A DNA stretch of 64,000 bases from Streptomyces sp. WMMB 322 (GCF_900090145.1 NZ_FMHI01000025.1:1-64000); one strand, 5' to 3'; positions 1 through 8,483 are shown, counted from the first letter of the stretch. Numbers and translations are program-made. Notes: a model not told the origin generated them from the letters alone.

Positions 1-117
1 TTCTTTTTGCTCGCGTCCACTGTGCGGTATCTGAAACAGCAACCGTTCTGGTTGTTCGTGTTCAATTGAACAGTGCGCCGGCACACGAGTTTTCCCCCGG
101 CCATGTGTGGGGGGTGT
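1..117 (+). other. 23S-5S rRNA internal transcribed spacer (partial)
   Basis: This AT-richer stretch directly precedes the 5S gene. It contains the Ttttgctcgcgtccactgtg-type segment typical of Streptomyces rrn spacers. No 23S 3' end is recognisable, so the 23S gene lies upstream of the window. The spacer is expected to be removed during rRNA processing. Confidence 0.75.
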
Positions 118-237
118 GTTTCGGTGGTCATAGCGTGAGGGAAACGCCCGGTTACTTTCCGAACCCGGAAGCTAAGCCTTACTGCGCCGATGGTACTGCA
201 TGCGGGAGCGTGTGGGAGAGTAGGACACCGCCGAACT
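118..237 (+). rRNA. rrf: 5S ribosomal RNA
   Basis: The 120-nt sequence begins gtttcggtggtca and ends gccgccgaact. It carries the conserved actinobacterial 5S core (gcgtgagggaaacgcccgg, then ccgaacccggaagctaagcc and gatggtactgca). The ends can pair as helix I. It is the last gene of an rrn operon whose 16S and 23S genes lie outside the window. Confidence 0.97.
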
Positions 238-245
238 CTTAGTAG

Positions 246-295
246 GAGAAGCCCCGTTGGAGGGTGGCACAGCCACCACACCAACGGGGCTTCTC
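246..295 (+). terminator. rrn operon terminator
   Basis: A perfect 15-bp stem (246-260 with 281-295, the gccccgttgg half-stem) encloses a second short hairpin, ggtggc/gccacc at 263-277. It starts 8 nt after the 5S gene. A T-rich tail ttctcgtcgtt follows. Strong intrinsic terminator. Confidence 0.93.
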
Positions 296-381
296 GTCGT
301 TGAACGGGGGCGCTGTGCATGGGGCGCCGGCCTGCCGGTAGTGTCTGGGTGCATCGTCGGCGCGTGTTCAGGGGAGGCCCG

Positions 382-990
382 GTGGAGGTCCAGGACAGGA
401 AGTCCGAGGAGGGCCGGGTCTTCACCATCCCGAACATCCTCAGCATGGCGCGCCTCCTGGGCGTCCCGGTCTTCCTGTGGCTGATCCTGTGGCCGGTTTT
501 CGGCGGGCCGAACTGTGACGGCTGGGCCCTGCTGGTCCTCGCGCTGAGCGGCATCAGCGACTACCTCGACGGGAAGCTCGCCCGCCGCTGGAACCAGGTG
601 AGCGACCTGGGCCGGATCCTGGATCCCGCAGCGGACAGGCTGTACATCCTCTCCACCCTGCTGGGACTCACGTGGCGAGGCATCCTGCCCTTCTGGCTCA
701 CCGCGACGCTCCTGGCGCGTGAACTCCTGCTGCTGGTGATGGTGTGGCTTCTTGACCGGAACGGGTATGCGCCTCCCCAGGTGAACTTCCTCGGGAAAGC
801 TGCGACGTTCAACTTGATGTACGCCTTTCCCCTGCTGCTTCTCAGCGACGGAAGCGGTTGGATCGCATCTCTGGCGGCGATTTTCGGATGGGCCTTCGCC
901 GGGTGGGGAACGGCGCTCTACTGGTGGGCCGGGATCCTGTACGTGGTACAAGTGCGACGTCTGCTCGGCGCCGGCGCAGCGGCTGCTTGA
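382..990 (+). CDS. CDP-alcohol phosphatidyltransferase family membrane protein (PgsA-like)
   Basis: This 202-residue polytopic membrane enzyme belongs to the CDP-alcohol phosphatidyltransferases, which move a phosphatidyl group from CDP-diacylglycerol to an alcohol. The full catalytic signature D-x2-DG-x2-AR-x8-G-x3-D-x3-D is visible in SDYLDGKLARRW...GRILDPAADR. Several hydrophobic helices follow. The GTG at 382 is chosen because ggggagg at 371-377 is correctly spaced; an ATG at 319 would add an unlikely basic leader. The same family sits at the head of the homologous cluster in mycobacteria (pgsA2, Rv1822). The alcohol acceptor cannot be read from sequence; glycerol phosphate, inositol phosphate or another polyol are all possible. 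Confidence 0.9.
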   Translation: MEVQDRKSEEGRVFTIPNILSMARLLGVPVFLWLILWPVFGGPNCDGWALLVLALSGISDYLDGKLARRWNQVSDLGRILDPAADRLYILSTLLGLTWRGILPFWLTATLLARELLLLVMVWLLDRNGYAPPQVNFLGKAATFNLMYAFPLLLLSDGSGWIASLAAIFGWAFAGWGTALYWWAGILYVVQVRRLLGAGAAAA

Positions 991-1098
991 GGTTTTTCCC
1001 AGGTCGCGGCGGCTGGATTGTGCCGGGCGAATGTGTGGGCCTTCCCCGATCGGGGAAGTCGGTATGACCGTCGTCTTACCGAGGAGGACGCTTCCGAT

Positions 1099-3594
1099 AT
1101 GAAGGCCGTCGTTATGGCCGGAGGTGAAGGCACCCGCCTTCGCCCCATGACCGCGAGCATGCCCAAGCCGCTGCTGCCCGTGGCCAATCGCCCCATCATG
1201 GAGCACGTACTGCGGTTGCTGAAGCGCCACGGACTCACCGAGACCGTTGTGACCGTGCAATTTCTCGCCTCTCTCGTCAGGAATTACTTCGGGGACGGCG
1301 AAGAGCTCGGCATGGAGCTGAGTTACGCCAACGAGGAGAAGCCCCTCGGTACCGCGGGCAGCGTCAAGAATGCGGAAGAGGCCCTCAGGGACGACTCGTT
1401 CCTCGTCATCTCCGGCGACGCGCTCACCGACTTCGACCTGACCGAACTCATCGACTACCACAAGCGGCAAGGGGGGCTCGTCACGGTCTGCCTCACGCGT
1501 GTGCACAACCCCCTCGAGTTCGGCATCACCATCGTGAACGACGACGGACAGGTGGAGCGCTTCCTGGAGAAGCCCACGTGGGGGCAGGTGTTCTCGGACA
1601 CCGTCAACACAGGCATTTACGTGATGGAGCCCGAGGTCTTCGACTACGTGGACCCGGATGTGCCGGTCGACTGGTCCGGCGACGTCTTCCCGCAGCTGAT
1701 GAAGGAAGGCAAGCCGATCTACGGCTTCGTCGCCGAGGGGTACTGGGAAGACGTCGGGACGCACGAGAGCTACGTCAAGGCCCAGGCCGACGTGCTCGAG
1801 GGCAAGGTCGAGGTCGACATCGACGGTTTCGAGATCTCCCCCGGGGTGTGGGTCGCCGAGGGAGCAGAAGTACACCCTGACGCGGTTCTTCGGGGTCCCC
1901 TCTACATCGGCGACTACGCGAAGATCGAGGCGGGGGCCGAACTCCGCGAGCACTCGGTCGTCGGCTCCAACGTCGTCGTCAAGAGCGGCGCCTTCCTGCA
2001 CCGTGCCGTGGTCGACCAGAACGTCTACATCGGGCCGCAGGCCAATCTGCGGGGCTGCGTGGTCGGCAAGAACACCGACATCATGCGAGCGGCCCGCATC
2101 GAGGACGGCGCCGTGATCGGGGACGAGTGCCTCATCGGCGAGGAGTCCATCGTCCAGGGCAACGTGCGGGTCTACCCATTCAAGACGGTGGAGGCCGGCG
2201 CGTTCGTCAACACGTCCGTCATCTGGGAGTCGCGAGGACAGGCCCATCTCTTCGGGGCCCGCGGCGTGTCGGGCATCGTGAACGTCGAGATCACGCCGGA
2301 ACTCGCCGTACGGCTGGCCGGTGCCTATGCGACCACATTGAAGAAGGGCTCCACCGTCACCACCGCCCGGGACCACTCGCGCGGTGCGCGCGCGCTGAAG
2401 CGGGCCATGATCTCCGCGCTGCAGACCAGCGCGATCGACGTGCGGGACCTGGAGAACGTGCCGCTGCCGGTAGCCCGCCAGCAGACGGCACGCGGCAGCG
2501 CCGGCGGCATCATGATCCGTACGACGCCCGGCGTGCCCGACAACGTCGACATCATGTTCTTCGACGAGCGCGGAGCCGACCTCTCCCAGGCGGCGCAGCG
2601 CAAACTCGACAGAGTCTTCGCGCGGCAGGAGTACAGGCGGGCGTTCCCCGGCGAGATCGGTGATCTGCGCTTCCCGTCGAGCGTGTACGACTCCTACACG
2701 GGCGCGATGCTGCGGTCCGTGGACACCACGGGCGTGGAGGAGTCCGGACTCAAGGTGGTCGTGGACGCCTCCAACGGCAGTGCCGGCCTGGTCCTGCCGA
2801 GCCTGCTCGGGCGCCTCGGCGTGGACTCGCTGACCATCAACCCCGGCCTGGACGAGTCACGCCCCACGGAGACCGCCGACGAGCGCCGCTCGGGCCTCGT
2901 CCGGCTCGGGGAGATCGTCGCGTCCGCCCGCGCCGCCTTCGGAATCCGCTTCGACCCGGTCGGCGACCGTCTCTCCCTCGTCGACGAGCAGGGTCGGATC
3001 GTCGAGGACGACAGGGCTCTGCTGGTGATGCTCGACCTGATCGCGGCCGAGAGGCGCACCGGCAAGGTGGCACTGCCGGTGACCACGACCCGCATCGCCG
3101 AACAGGTCGCCGCCTATCACGGCACGCAGGTGGAGTGGACGACGACGTCACCCGACGACCTGACCCGCGTCGGCCGCGACGACACGACGGTCTTCGGAGG
3201 CGATGGACGGGGCGGCTACATCATCCCGGAGTTCAGTTCCGTCTTCGACGGCTCCGCCGCCTTCGTACGTCTCATCGGTCTCGTCGCCCGCGCTCAGCTC
3301 ACGCTCAGCCAGATCGACGCACGGATTCCACGGGCGCACGTACTCAAGCGTGATCTCGCAACTCCGTGGGCCGTGAAGGGACTTGTGATGCGGACCGTGG
3401 TCGAGGCGGCGGGCGACCGGTCCGTGGACACCACCGACGGCATCCGCATCGTGGAGCCCGACGGCCGGTGGGTGATGGTGCTGCCGGACCCGGCGGAGGC
3501 AGTGACTCATCTGTGGGCCGAAGGCCCCGATGACGCCTCCGCACAGTCATTGCTGGACGAATGGTCCGCGGTGGTCGACAGCGCCGGCCGCTGA
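1099..3594 (+). CDS. Sugar-phosphate nucleotidyltransferase fused to a degenerate phosphomannomutase domain
   Basis: This 831-residue protein has three parts. Residues 1 to about 235 are a nucleotidyltransferase with the signature VMAGGEGTRLRPMT...PKP, which makes NDP-sugars from sugar 1-phosphates. Homologues are usually called mannose-1-phosphate guanylyltransferase. Residues about 245-400 are left-handed beta-helix hexapeptide repeats. Residues about 400-831 have the phosphohexomutase fold, but the catalytic TASHNP loop reads RTTPGV (474-479), the metal loop DGDADR reads DPVGDR (619-624), and the sugar-binding GEMSGH loop reads GGDGRGG (700-706). Mutase activity is therefore unlikely and the domain may be regulatory. 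The ATG at 1099 follows gaggaggac. The product presumably feeds mannosylated envelope polymers; GDP-mannose is an inference. Confidence 0.88.
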   Translation: MKAVVMAGGEGTRLRPMTASMPKPLLPVANRPIMEHVLRLLKRHGLTETVVTVQFLASLVRNYFGDGEELGMELSYANEEKPLGTAGSVKNAEEALRDDSFLVISGDALTDFDLTELIDYHKRQGGLVTVCLTRVHNPLEFGITIVNDDGQVERFLEKPTWGQVFSDTVNTGIYVMEPEVFDYVDPDVPVDWSGDVFPQLMKEGKPIYGFVAEGYWEDVGTHESYVKAQADVLEGKVEVDIDGFEISPGVWVAEGAEVHPDAVLRGPLYIGDYAKIEAGAELREHSVVGSNVVVKSGAFLHRAVVDQNVYIGPQANLRGCVVGKNTDIMRAARIEDGAVIGDECLIGEESIVQGNVRVYPFKTVEAGAFVNTSVIWESRGQAHLFGARGVSGIVNVEITPELAVRLAGAYATTLKKGSTVTTARDHSRGARALKRAMISALQTSAIDVRDLENVPLPVARQQTARGSAGGIMIRTTPGVPDNVDIMFFDERGADLSQAAQRKLDRVFARQEYRRAFPGEIGDLRFPSSVYDSYTGAMLRSVDTTGVEESGLKVVVDASNGSAGLVLPSLLGRLGVDSLTINPGLDESRPTETADERRSGLVRLGEIVASARAAFGIRFDPVGDRLSLVDEQGRIVEDDRALLVMLDLIAAERRTGKVALPVTTTRIAEQVAAYHGTQVEWTTTSPDDLTRVGRDDTTVFGGDGRGGYIIPEFSSVFDGSAAFVRLIGLVARAQLTLSQIDARIPRAHVLKRDLATPWAVKGLVMRTVVEAAGDRSVDTTDGIRIVEPDGRWVMVLPDPAEAVTHLWAEGPDDASAQSLLDEWSAVVDSAGR

Positions 3595-3652
3595 GCCTGA
3601 AAGAGACGGGTCCGTTCGGCGGCAGTGACCTTGCCGTGCGACGATGTGCGTC

Positions 3653-4549
3653 ATGTCGCAGCAGCCGCCCGAACGGAGTATCGCATCGCGGCCCGCGCGG
3701 CCCGATGCCTCCATGTCGCTGCTGAACAACGCGATGCACAACAGCCTCGACGACGGGTATGCCCAAGCCGCTGCCCGCCGCGGGGTGGAGGGCCAGTCCG
3801 GCATGCCGGGGACCGTTCGGGCAAAGGTCGGTCTCGCCGCCGGGCTGGTCCTCGTCGCGCTGGTCGTCACCGTGGGCGCGGCGCAGGCGCGGGTGTCCGC
3901 ACCCGAGCTCGCCAAGGAGCGGCAGGAGCTGATCTCCCGGATCGATGACGGCGACCGCCGCGCCGACTCACTGCAGAAGAGCGTCGACCGGCTGCGCAAG
4001 GACGTCGAGGCCCGGCAGCGCAGGGCCCTGGAGAAGCACGGGGGCAACCAGGCGGAGGTGGCCGGGCTGCTTTCGGGCGCGCTCCCCGTGCACGGACCAG
4101 GCATCAAGCTGGTCGTCGACGACGCCAAGGACACCGAGGACAGCGACGGCGGAGGTCCCCGGCAGAGCAGCGGATTCTCCGACAACGGGCGGGTGCGCGA
4201 CCGGGATCTGCAGCGTGTGGTCAACGGGCTCTGGGAATCGGGTGCGGAGGCCGTGTCCGTCAACGGCCAGCGCCTGACGTCGGTTTCCGCCATCAGGGCC
4301 GCGGGCGACGCGATCCTCGTGGACAACAAGCCGCTCGTGCCGCCTTACACCCTGCTCGCAATCGGGCCGGGGAAGCAGCTCAACACGACGTTCCAGGACA
4401 GTGCCGACGGGCAGTACTTGCGGGTGCTGCAGGAGAACTACGGTGTGCGCACCAGCATCAGCACCCAGGACGACGTGCGGCTTCCGGCCGCGCCGAGCCT
4501 GATCGTCCGAACGGCAAAGCCGGTGCAGACAGGAGAGGGCAGCAGATAG
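3653..4549 (+). CDS. DUF881 family membrane protein
   Basis: This 298-residue single-pass protein has a cytoplasmic N-terminus, a transmembrane helix near residues 60-80 (VGLAAGLVLVALVVTVGA), then a coiled coil rich in K, E, R and Q (about 90-135) and an extracytoplasmic DUF881 domain. DUF881 proteins occur next to cell-division genes in Gram-positive bacteria, but no biochemical role is established. The ATG at 3653 is preferred over one at 3644; both are close together and either is possible. Its TAG stop overlaps the GTG of the next gene, so the two are probably translationally coupled. Equivalent of Rv1823. Confidence 0.88.
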   Translation: MSQQPPERSIASRPARPDASMSLLNNAMHNSLDDGYAQAAARRGVEGQSGMPGTVRAKVGLAAGLVLVALVVTVGAAQARVSAPELAKERQELISRIDDGDRRADSLQKSVDRLRKDVEARQRRALEKHGGNQAEVAGLLSGALPVHGPGIKLVVDDAKDTEDSDGGGPRQSSGFSDNGRVRDRDLQRVVNGLWESGAEAVSVNGQRLTSVSAIRAAGDAILVDNKPLVPPYTLLAIGPGKQLNTTFQDSADGQYLRVLQENYGVRTSISTQDDVRLPAAPSLIVRTAKPVQTGEGSR

Positions 4550-4881
4550 TGATCGCCGTACTGGGCCTCATCGTCGGGGTCGTGGCCGGACTCGTGGTCC
4601 GGCCGGTCGTCCCGACGATCGTCGAGCCCTATCTCCCGATCGCCGTTGTTGCGGCGCTGGACGCGGTCTTCGGTGGGCTGAGGGCCATGCTCGACGGGAT
4701 CTTCGACGACAAGGTGTTCGTCGTGTCGTTCCTGTCGAACGTAGTGGTCGCTGCGCTGATCGTGTTCCTCGGCGACAAGCTGGGGGTCGGGGCCCAACTC
4801 TCCACCGGCGTCGTGGTGGTGCTCGGAATCCGTATTTTCTCCAACGCGGCCGCGATCCGCCGGCACGTCTTCAGGGCGTGA
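4549..4881 (+). CDS. sbp: Small basic protein (Sbp, DUF1290)
   Basis: This 110-residue membrane protein has three to four hydrophobic segments and begins IAVLGLIVGVVAGLVVRPVV. It matches the Sbp/DUF1290 family in length and in the conserved pattern of an N-terminal glycine-rich helix, ALDAVFGGLRAMLDG in the middle, and LGIRIFSNAAAIRRH near the end. Sbp-like genes lie beside ftsZ in Bacillus and between two DUF881 genes in actinobacteria, as here. Start and stop overlap with both neighbours (GTG in TAGTG at 4549; GTGA at 4878), so the three genes form a coupled set. Molecular function is unknown. Confidence 0.92.
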   Translation: MIAVLGLIVGVVAGLVVRPVVPTIVEPYLPIAVVAALDAVFGGLRAMLDGIFDDKVFVVSFLSNVVVAALIVFLGDKLGVGAQLSTGVVVVLGIRIFSNAAAIRRHVFRA

Positions 4882-5987
4882 AGCGGATGAGTGGCGAAGA
4901 AGGAAACAGGTTCCCGGGCGAACTGCCGCCCGAGAAACGGGCGGAGGACCGCGGAAGGAACAGTGGTCCGGCACGGTCGGAGCGGCCTGAAGGCGGCGGT
5001 GCGCGGGACGATGCGCAGGGTTCCAGCCCCGGCAGGCCGGAGCGGCCCGCCGGCAGCGCCGGTGCCGAAGCAGGCCGGTCGCACGCACGGGGTGCCGCCG
5101 AGTCGAGTGCGGGGCACGGCAGTTCGCAGGACCACGAGGGCACCGCGAAGGGCACCCCGGACAGCTCCGGCGACAAGGGCGACAAGAAGGCAGGGCCGGC
5201 ACGCGAGAGGCGGGAGGCGTCCTCCGGGGCCGCCGGACAGGCGCCGGGCGGCGGGACGGGCAACGGGAGTACGGGAAGGCAGCGGCTGGCCCAGGCGGTC
5301 TGGCCGCCGCGCGTGACGCGGGCTCAACTCATCGTCGCCCTGCTGCTGTTCGTACTCGGCCTCGGGCTTGCGATCCAGGTCCGGTCCACGAGTGAGAACA
5401 GTTCGCTGCGCGGCGCGCGCCAGGAGGACCTGGTGCGCATCCTCGACGAACTGGACGACCGCAGCAAGCGGCTCGAGGGCGAGAAGCAGAGCCTCGAGCG
5501 CCAGCGCACCGAGTTGGAGAACAGTTCGGACCAGGCCGAGGAGGCACGGAAGCAGACGCGTCAGAAGGCGCGTCAACTCGGCGTCCTCGCAGGTACGGTG
5601 GGTGCCGAGGGCCCCGGCATCGAGCTGACCGTGACCGACCCCGGAGGATCCGTCGAGGCGGACATGCTGCTGGACGCCGTGCAGGAGCTGCGTGCGGCGG
5701 GGGCCGAGGCGATCGAGGTCAACAACGTACGGGTGGTTGCGAATACGTACTTCTCGGACAGTTCGGGAGGCGTGAGCGTGGACGGTCACAAGATCAGCCC
5801 GCCGTACCGCTTTCAGGTGATCGGCAAGCCCAAGGACCTGGAGCCCGCGCTGAACATCCCCGGCGGCGTCGTACAGACGCTGCGCAAGGAGCAGGCGAAT
5901 GCGTCCGTCAAGCCCTCCGAGAAGATCGTCGTGAACGCCTTGCGCTCTGCGAAGCGGCCTGATTACGCTCGGTCATCCGGGCAGTGA
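4878..5987 (+). CDS. DUF881 family membrane protein with long disordered N-terminus
   Basis: This is the second DUF881 protein of the set, 369 residues. The first 140 residues are hydrophilic, low in complexity and rich in G, E, R, S and P, which suggests an intrinsically disordered cytoplasmic tail. A transmembrane helix follows at about 151-168 (LIVALLLFVLGLGLAIQV), then a coiled coil (about 180-225, EDLVRILDELDDRSKRLEGE and on), then the DUF881 domain with the conserved GPGIELTVTDP motif. The GTG at 4878 overlaps the previous stop; an ATG at 4887 is an alternative. Equivalent of Rv1825. The disordered tail could bind cytoplasmic partners, which is an inference only. Confidence 0.88.
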   Translation: MKRMSGEEGNRFPGELPPEKRAEDRGRNSGPARSERPEGGGARDDAQGSSPGRPERPAGSAGAEAGRSHARGAAESSAGHGSSQDHEGTAKGTPDSSGDKGDKKAGPARERREASSGAAGQAPGGGTGNGSTGRQRLAQAVWPPRVTRAQLIVALLLFVLGLGLAIQVRSTSENSSLRGARQEDLVRILDELDDRSKRLEGEKQSLERQRTELENSSDQAEEARKQTRQKARQLGVLAGTVGAEGPGIELTVTDPGGSVEADMLLDAVQELRAAGAEAIEVNNVRVVANTYFSDSSGGVSVDGHKISPPYRFQVIGKPKDLEPALNIPGGVVQTLRKEQANASVKPSEKIVVNALRSAKRPDYARSSGQ

Positions 5988-6153
5988 GGTCGCGGCGGAG
6001 TCTTGCGGGGGGTCGGCGGACCCGGTGACCATCGCGTGAGGGAAACTGTCCGAAGGTCAGGGACGTTGTCTGGGCGTCGTATCGGCGGAGTGAGAGCATC
6101 GAGGGTCTGTCCTGCCCCACGGGCGGGTCTGTTTCGTGCGAGGGGAATCGCCC

Positions 6154-6951
6154 GTGAGTTTTTTTGCAAGGCTGTTCGGCAAGGGCCGCCAGGAGCACGA
6201 AGCCGGTGCCGCGCGGCGCCGGGCCACCCGGCATCACGATTCCGGGGCGGGGCCCGACGGCGAGGCCGCCGGACGCCCCTTGTTCCGCGACGAGGTCGCC
6301 CCTCCCGGCGGTGGCCATGCGGGTGGTCAGGGCGGGGATTCGGTTGACCCCGCAGCGTCGGGACGCATAGGTTCCGGTGCACCATCAACCTCGAGTACAG
6401 GTGGAGGATCTGCCGTGCCGGTGTGTAGCAGGTGCGGGACCCAGGTCGCCGAGGCGAGCCGGTTCTGTTCCAACTGCGGGGCACCGCTCCGGGGCGGTGC
6501 TCCCGTGGCCGAGGGTTCCTCGGAGACGACCTCGACGATCTCGATCTCCGGCTTGGAGGCGTACGAGGCGGAGGTCACCGGCCAGCAGCAGACCCCGCCG
6601 CTGTCTCCCGAGGCGCAGGCCGCGGTCGACGCGCTTCCGCTGGGTTCCGCCCTCATGGTGGTCCGCCGAGGCCCCAACTCCGGCAGCCGCTTTCTGCTCG
6701 ACGGTGAGCTGACCACCGCGGGCCGCCACCCTGAGAGCGACATCTTCCTGGATGACGTGACCGTCTCGCGGAGGCACGTGGAGTTCCGGCGCGGCCCGGA
6801 CGGTGTCTTCACCGTCTCCGACGTCGGAAGTCTCAACGGCACGTACGTCAACCGGGAACGCATCGAGGCCGGCGTGCCGCTCTCGAACGGTGACGAGGTG
6901 CAGATCGGCAAGTTCCGACTGGTCTTCTTCGCGAGCAAGCACACGGTCTGA
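6154..6951 (+). CDS. garA: FHA domain protein, GarA/OdhI-like, with zinc ribbon
   Basis: The 265-residue product has a variable polar N-terminus (1-87), a zinc ribbon with paired CxxC motifs (C91/C94 and C105/C108), an ETTS motif at 124-127 and a C-terminal FHA domain (about 170-262) with GRHPESDI, VSRRHVEF and GSLNGTYVN. In mycobacterial GarA and corynebacterial OdhI the threonine of ETTS is phosphorylated by Ser/Thr kinases. The FHA domain then binds its own tail and stops inhibiting 2-oxoglutarate metabolism. GTG 6154 follows aggggaa. An internal GTG at 6415 has an excellent ggagg 7 nt upstream and would give a 178-residue form starting at the ribbon. A T7 run lies at codons 2-4. Confidence 0.9.
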   Translation: MSFFARLFGKGRQEHEAGAARRRATRHHDSGAGPDGEAAGRPLFRDEVAPPGGGHAGGQGGDSVDPAASGRIGSGAPSTSSTGGGSAVPVCSRCGTQVAEASRFCSNCGAPLRGGAPVAEGSSETTSTISISGLEAYEAEVTGQQQTPPLSPEAQAAVDALPLGSALMVVRRGPNSGSRFLLDGELTTAGRHPESDIFLDDVTVSRRHVEFRRGPDGVFTVSDVGSLNGTYVNRERIEAGVPLSNGDEVQIGKFRLVFFASKHTV

Positions 6952-6966
6952 CCCGCCGGGAAGGGC

Positions 6967-7737
6967 ATGGAACACACACTGCCCGGCGGCACCGGTGACG
7001 GTGCCGCGGCAAGGGCGGACGGTCCGCTGGGCATCGGAGGCGTGCTGCGGGCGCTCCGGGGCGAGTTCCCCGGGGTCACCGTCTCGAAGATCCGCTTCCT
7101 GGAGACGGAGGGCCTGGTGAAGCCGGGCCGCTCGCCGTCAGGTCACCGACGGTTCGGCAGCGAGGACGTGGAACGGTTGCGGGACGTCCTGCGGATGCAG
7201 CGGGATCTCTATCTGCCTCTAAAAGTGATCAAAGAGCGTCTGAGGCCCGTCGCAACGGGTCAGCACTCATCGCCGTCTGTCCAGCAATCCCGGCGGAGCA
7301 CTCCTCGCGCACCGGCTGCCGCAGTGTCCGCTCCCGGGACCGGAGTCAGCCGCCGGCAGCTGCTGGCCATCACCGGAGCCATGGAGGCCGACCTCGCGGA
7401 GTGGGAGGCGCAGGGGCTTCTCTCCCCGCACCCCGACGGTTCCTACGACGCCGGCGCCGTTTCCGTCGCCCGTATCGTCTCGGACCTCGACGGTCACGGA
7501 ATCCCTCCCCGACGCTTGCGCGAGGTGAAGGCCGCCGCCGAACACCAGGCAGAGATGCTCGCGAGCGCTGGGGCGCCGCCGGAATTCCGGCATGGCCTGC
7601 GTAGCGGCGGTGGCCCCGGGTCGTCGCCCGCCCGGCTGGCGGCCCTGTCCGTGCGGCTTTACGAGGTCTTTGTGCAGACGGCGATGGACGTAGGCCCTGC
7701 TGAGGGGCCCGGCCCCGGCAGCTGCCCGGGTGAGTAG
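6967..7737 (+). CDS. ftsR: MerR family regulator, FtsR-like
   Basis: The protein has 256 residues. An N-terminal winged-helix MerR domain (about 25-95) is seen in VSKIRFLETEGLVKPGRSPS followed by GHRRFGSEDVERL. A longer C-terminal region has a second helix-rich segment (LLAITGAMEADLAEWEAQGL). It lies 15 bp after the FHA gene and corresponds to Rv1828 and to corynebacterial FtsR, a transcriptional activator of ftsZ. A similar role here is inferred from synteny and domain match, not shown. Unlike metal-sensing MerR proteins, it has no visible cysteine cluster. Probably co-transcribed with the FHA gene. Confidence 0.85.
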   Translation: MEHTLPGGTGDGAAARADGPLGIGGVLRALRGEFPGVTVSKIRFLETEGLVKPGRSPSGHRRFGSEDVERLRDVLRMQRDLYLPLKVIKERLRPVATGQHSSPSVQQSRRSTPRAPAAAVSAPGTGVSRRQLLAITGAMEADLAEWEAQGLLSPHPDGSYDAGAVSVARIVSDLDGHGIPPRRLREVKAAAEHQAEMLASAGAPPEFRHGLRSGGGPGSSPARLAALSVRLYEVFVQTAMDVGPAEGPGPGSCPGE

Positions 7738-7792
7738 GTTCACAGCACAGCTGAAGGCGGGTCCCGACTACCCAAACAGGCGGGGCACCGCC

Positions 7793-7798
7793 TAGGGT
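7793..7798 (+). promoter_or_regulatory. -10 element of a leaderless promoter
   Basis: TAGGGT ends 6 nt before the GTG at 7805, and no Shine-Dalgarno sequence intervenes. This is the spacing expected when transcription starts at or next to the start codon. No clear -35 hexamer is visible. Confidence 0.55.
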
Positions 7799-7804
7799 TG
7801 CTGT

Positions 7805-8278
7805 GTGAACGAGCTCGACGTTGTCGGTGTCCGGGTCGAAATGCCCTCCAACCAACCGATCGTGCTGCTGCGTGAAGTGGGTGGCGACCGGTACCTCCCC
7901 ATCTGGATCGGCCCCGGGGAGGCGACCGCGATTGCCTTCGCGCAGCAGGGGATGACGCCTGCGCGCCCGCTCACCCATGATCTTTTCAAGGATGTCCTGG
8001 AAGCAGTGGGTCAGGAGCTCACTGCTGTCCGCATCACGGACCTGCGGGAAGGCGTGTTCTACGCCGAGCTGGTGTTCGCCAGCGGAGTCGAGGTCAGTGC
8101 GCGGCCGTCCGACGCCATAGCGCTGGCGCTGCGCACCGGTACGCCGATCTACGGCAGCGAAGGTGTGCTGGACGACGCGGGCATCGCCATCCCTGATGAG
8201 CAGGAGGACGAGGTGGAGAAGTTCCGCGAGTTCCTCGACCAGATCTCGCCCGAGGACTTCGGTACCAGCAGTCAGTGA
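7805..8278 (+). CDS. Bifunctional nuclease family protein (BFN, DUF151)
   Basis: This 157-residue protein matches the DUF151 family along its length: NELDVVGVRVEMPSNQPIVL at the start, then LPIWIGPGEATAIA and a closing RPSDAIALALRTGTPIY. Plant members were reported to have nuclease activity, but the bacterial role is uncertain. A UVR-like acidic tail (EQEDEVEKFREFLDQI) follows, as in actinobacterial homologues. The GTG at 7805 is probably leaderless. The gene lies between two MerR regulators exactly as Rv1829 lies between Rv1828 and Rv1830. Confidence 0.92.
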   Translation: MNELDVVGVRVEMPSNQPIVLLREVGGDRYLPIWIGPGEATAIAFAQQGMTPARPLTHDLFKDVLEAVGQELTAVRITDLREGVFYAELVFASGVEVSARPSDAIALALRTGTPIYGSEGVLDDAGIAIPDEQEDEVEKFREFLDQISPEDFGTSSQ

Positions 8279-8402
8279 TCCTGTCGGCACCGGTATGACT
8301 TGACGGCCTCCGCGACTGCGAACCGTGACGTGTTCCCTGCCTGGGGTTACGGGAAACCACCCCTTGGGGGATTTTCACCCGGCGTGCCGAGTGCGGCGAT
8401 CG

Positions 8403-8431
8403 TTGACGCACCATGGGTGACTGCCTACCTT
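8403..8431 (+). promoter_or_regulatory. Promoter upstream of the second MerR gene, with dyad over the -10
   Basis: TTGACG (8403-8408) and TACCTT (8426-8431) are separated by exactly 17 bp. The arms tgcctacc and ggtgaggca flank ttc across the -10 region (about 8422-8442). An imperfect dyad here is a candidate autoregulatory MerR site. Confidence 0.55.
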
Positions 8432-8483
8432 CGGTGAGGCAGGTTCCGGGTCGTTCCCCGGGATGTGGAGGACGGAGGTCGGC

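Noticed and set aside
172..2376. A 734-codon open frame on the minus strand across the 5S gene and the pgsA-like and nucleotidyltransferase genes
   Set aside because: It is antisense to an rRNA gene and two genes with clear motifs. Its sequence is D/H/R-rich with no domain features, as expected of an antisense frame in GC-rich DNA.
6034..6046. gcgtgagggaaac identical to a core of the 5S rRNA at 133-145
   Set aside because: Only about 13-15 bp agree, with no other 5S helix around it. The flanking sequence does not fold like 5S, so it is probably chance or a convergent promoter motif, not a partial rRNA copy.
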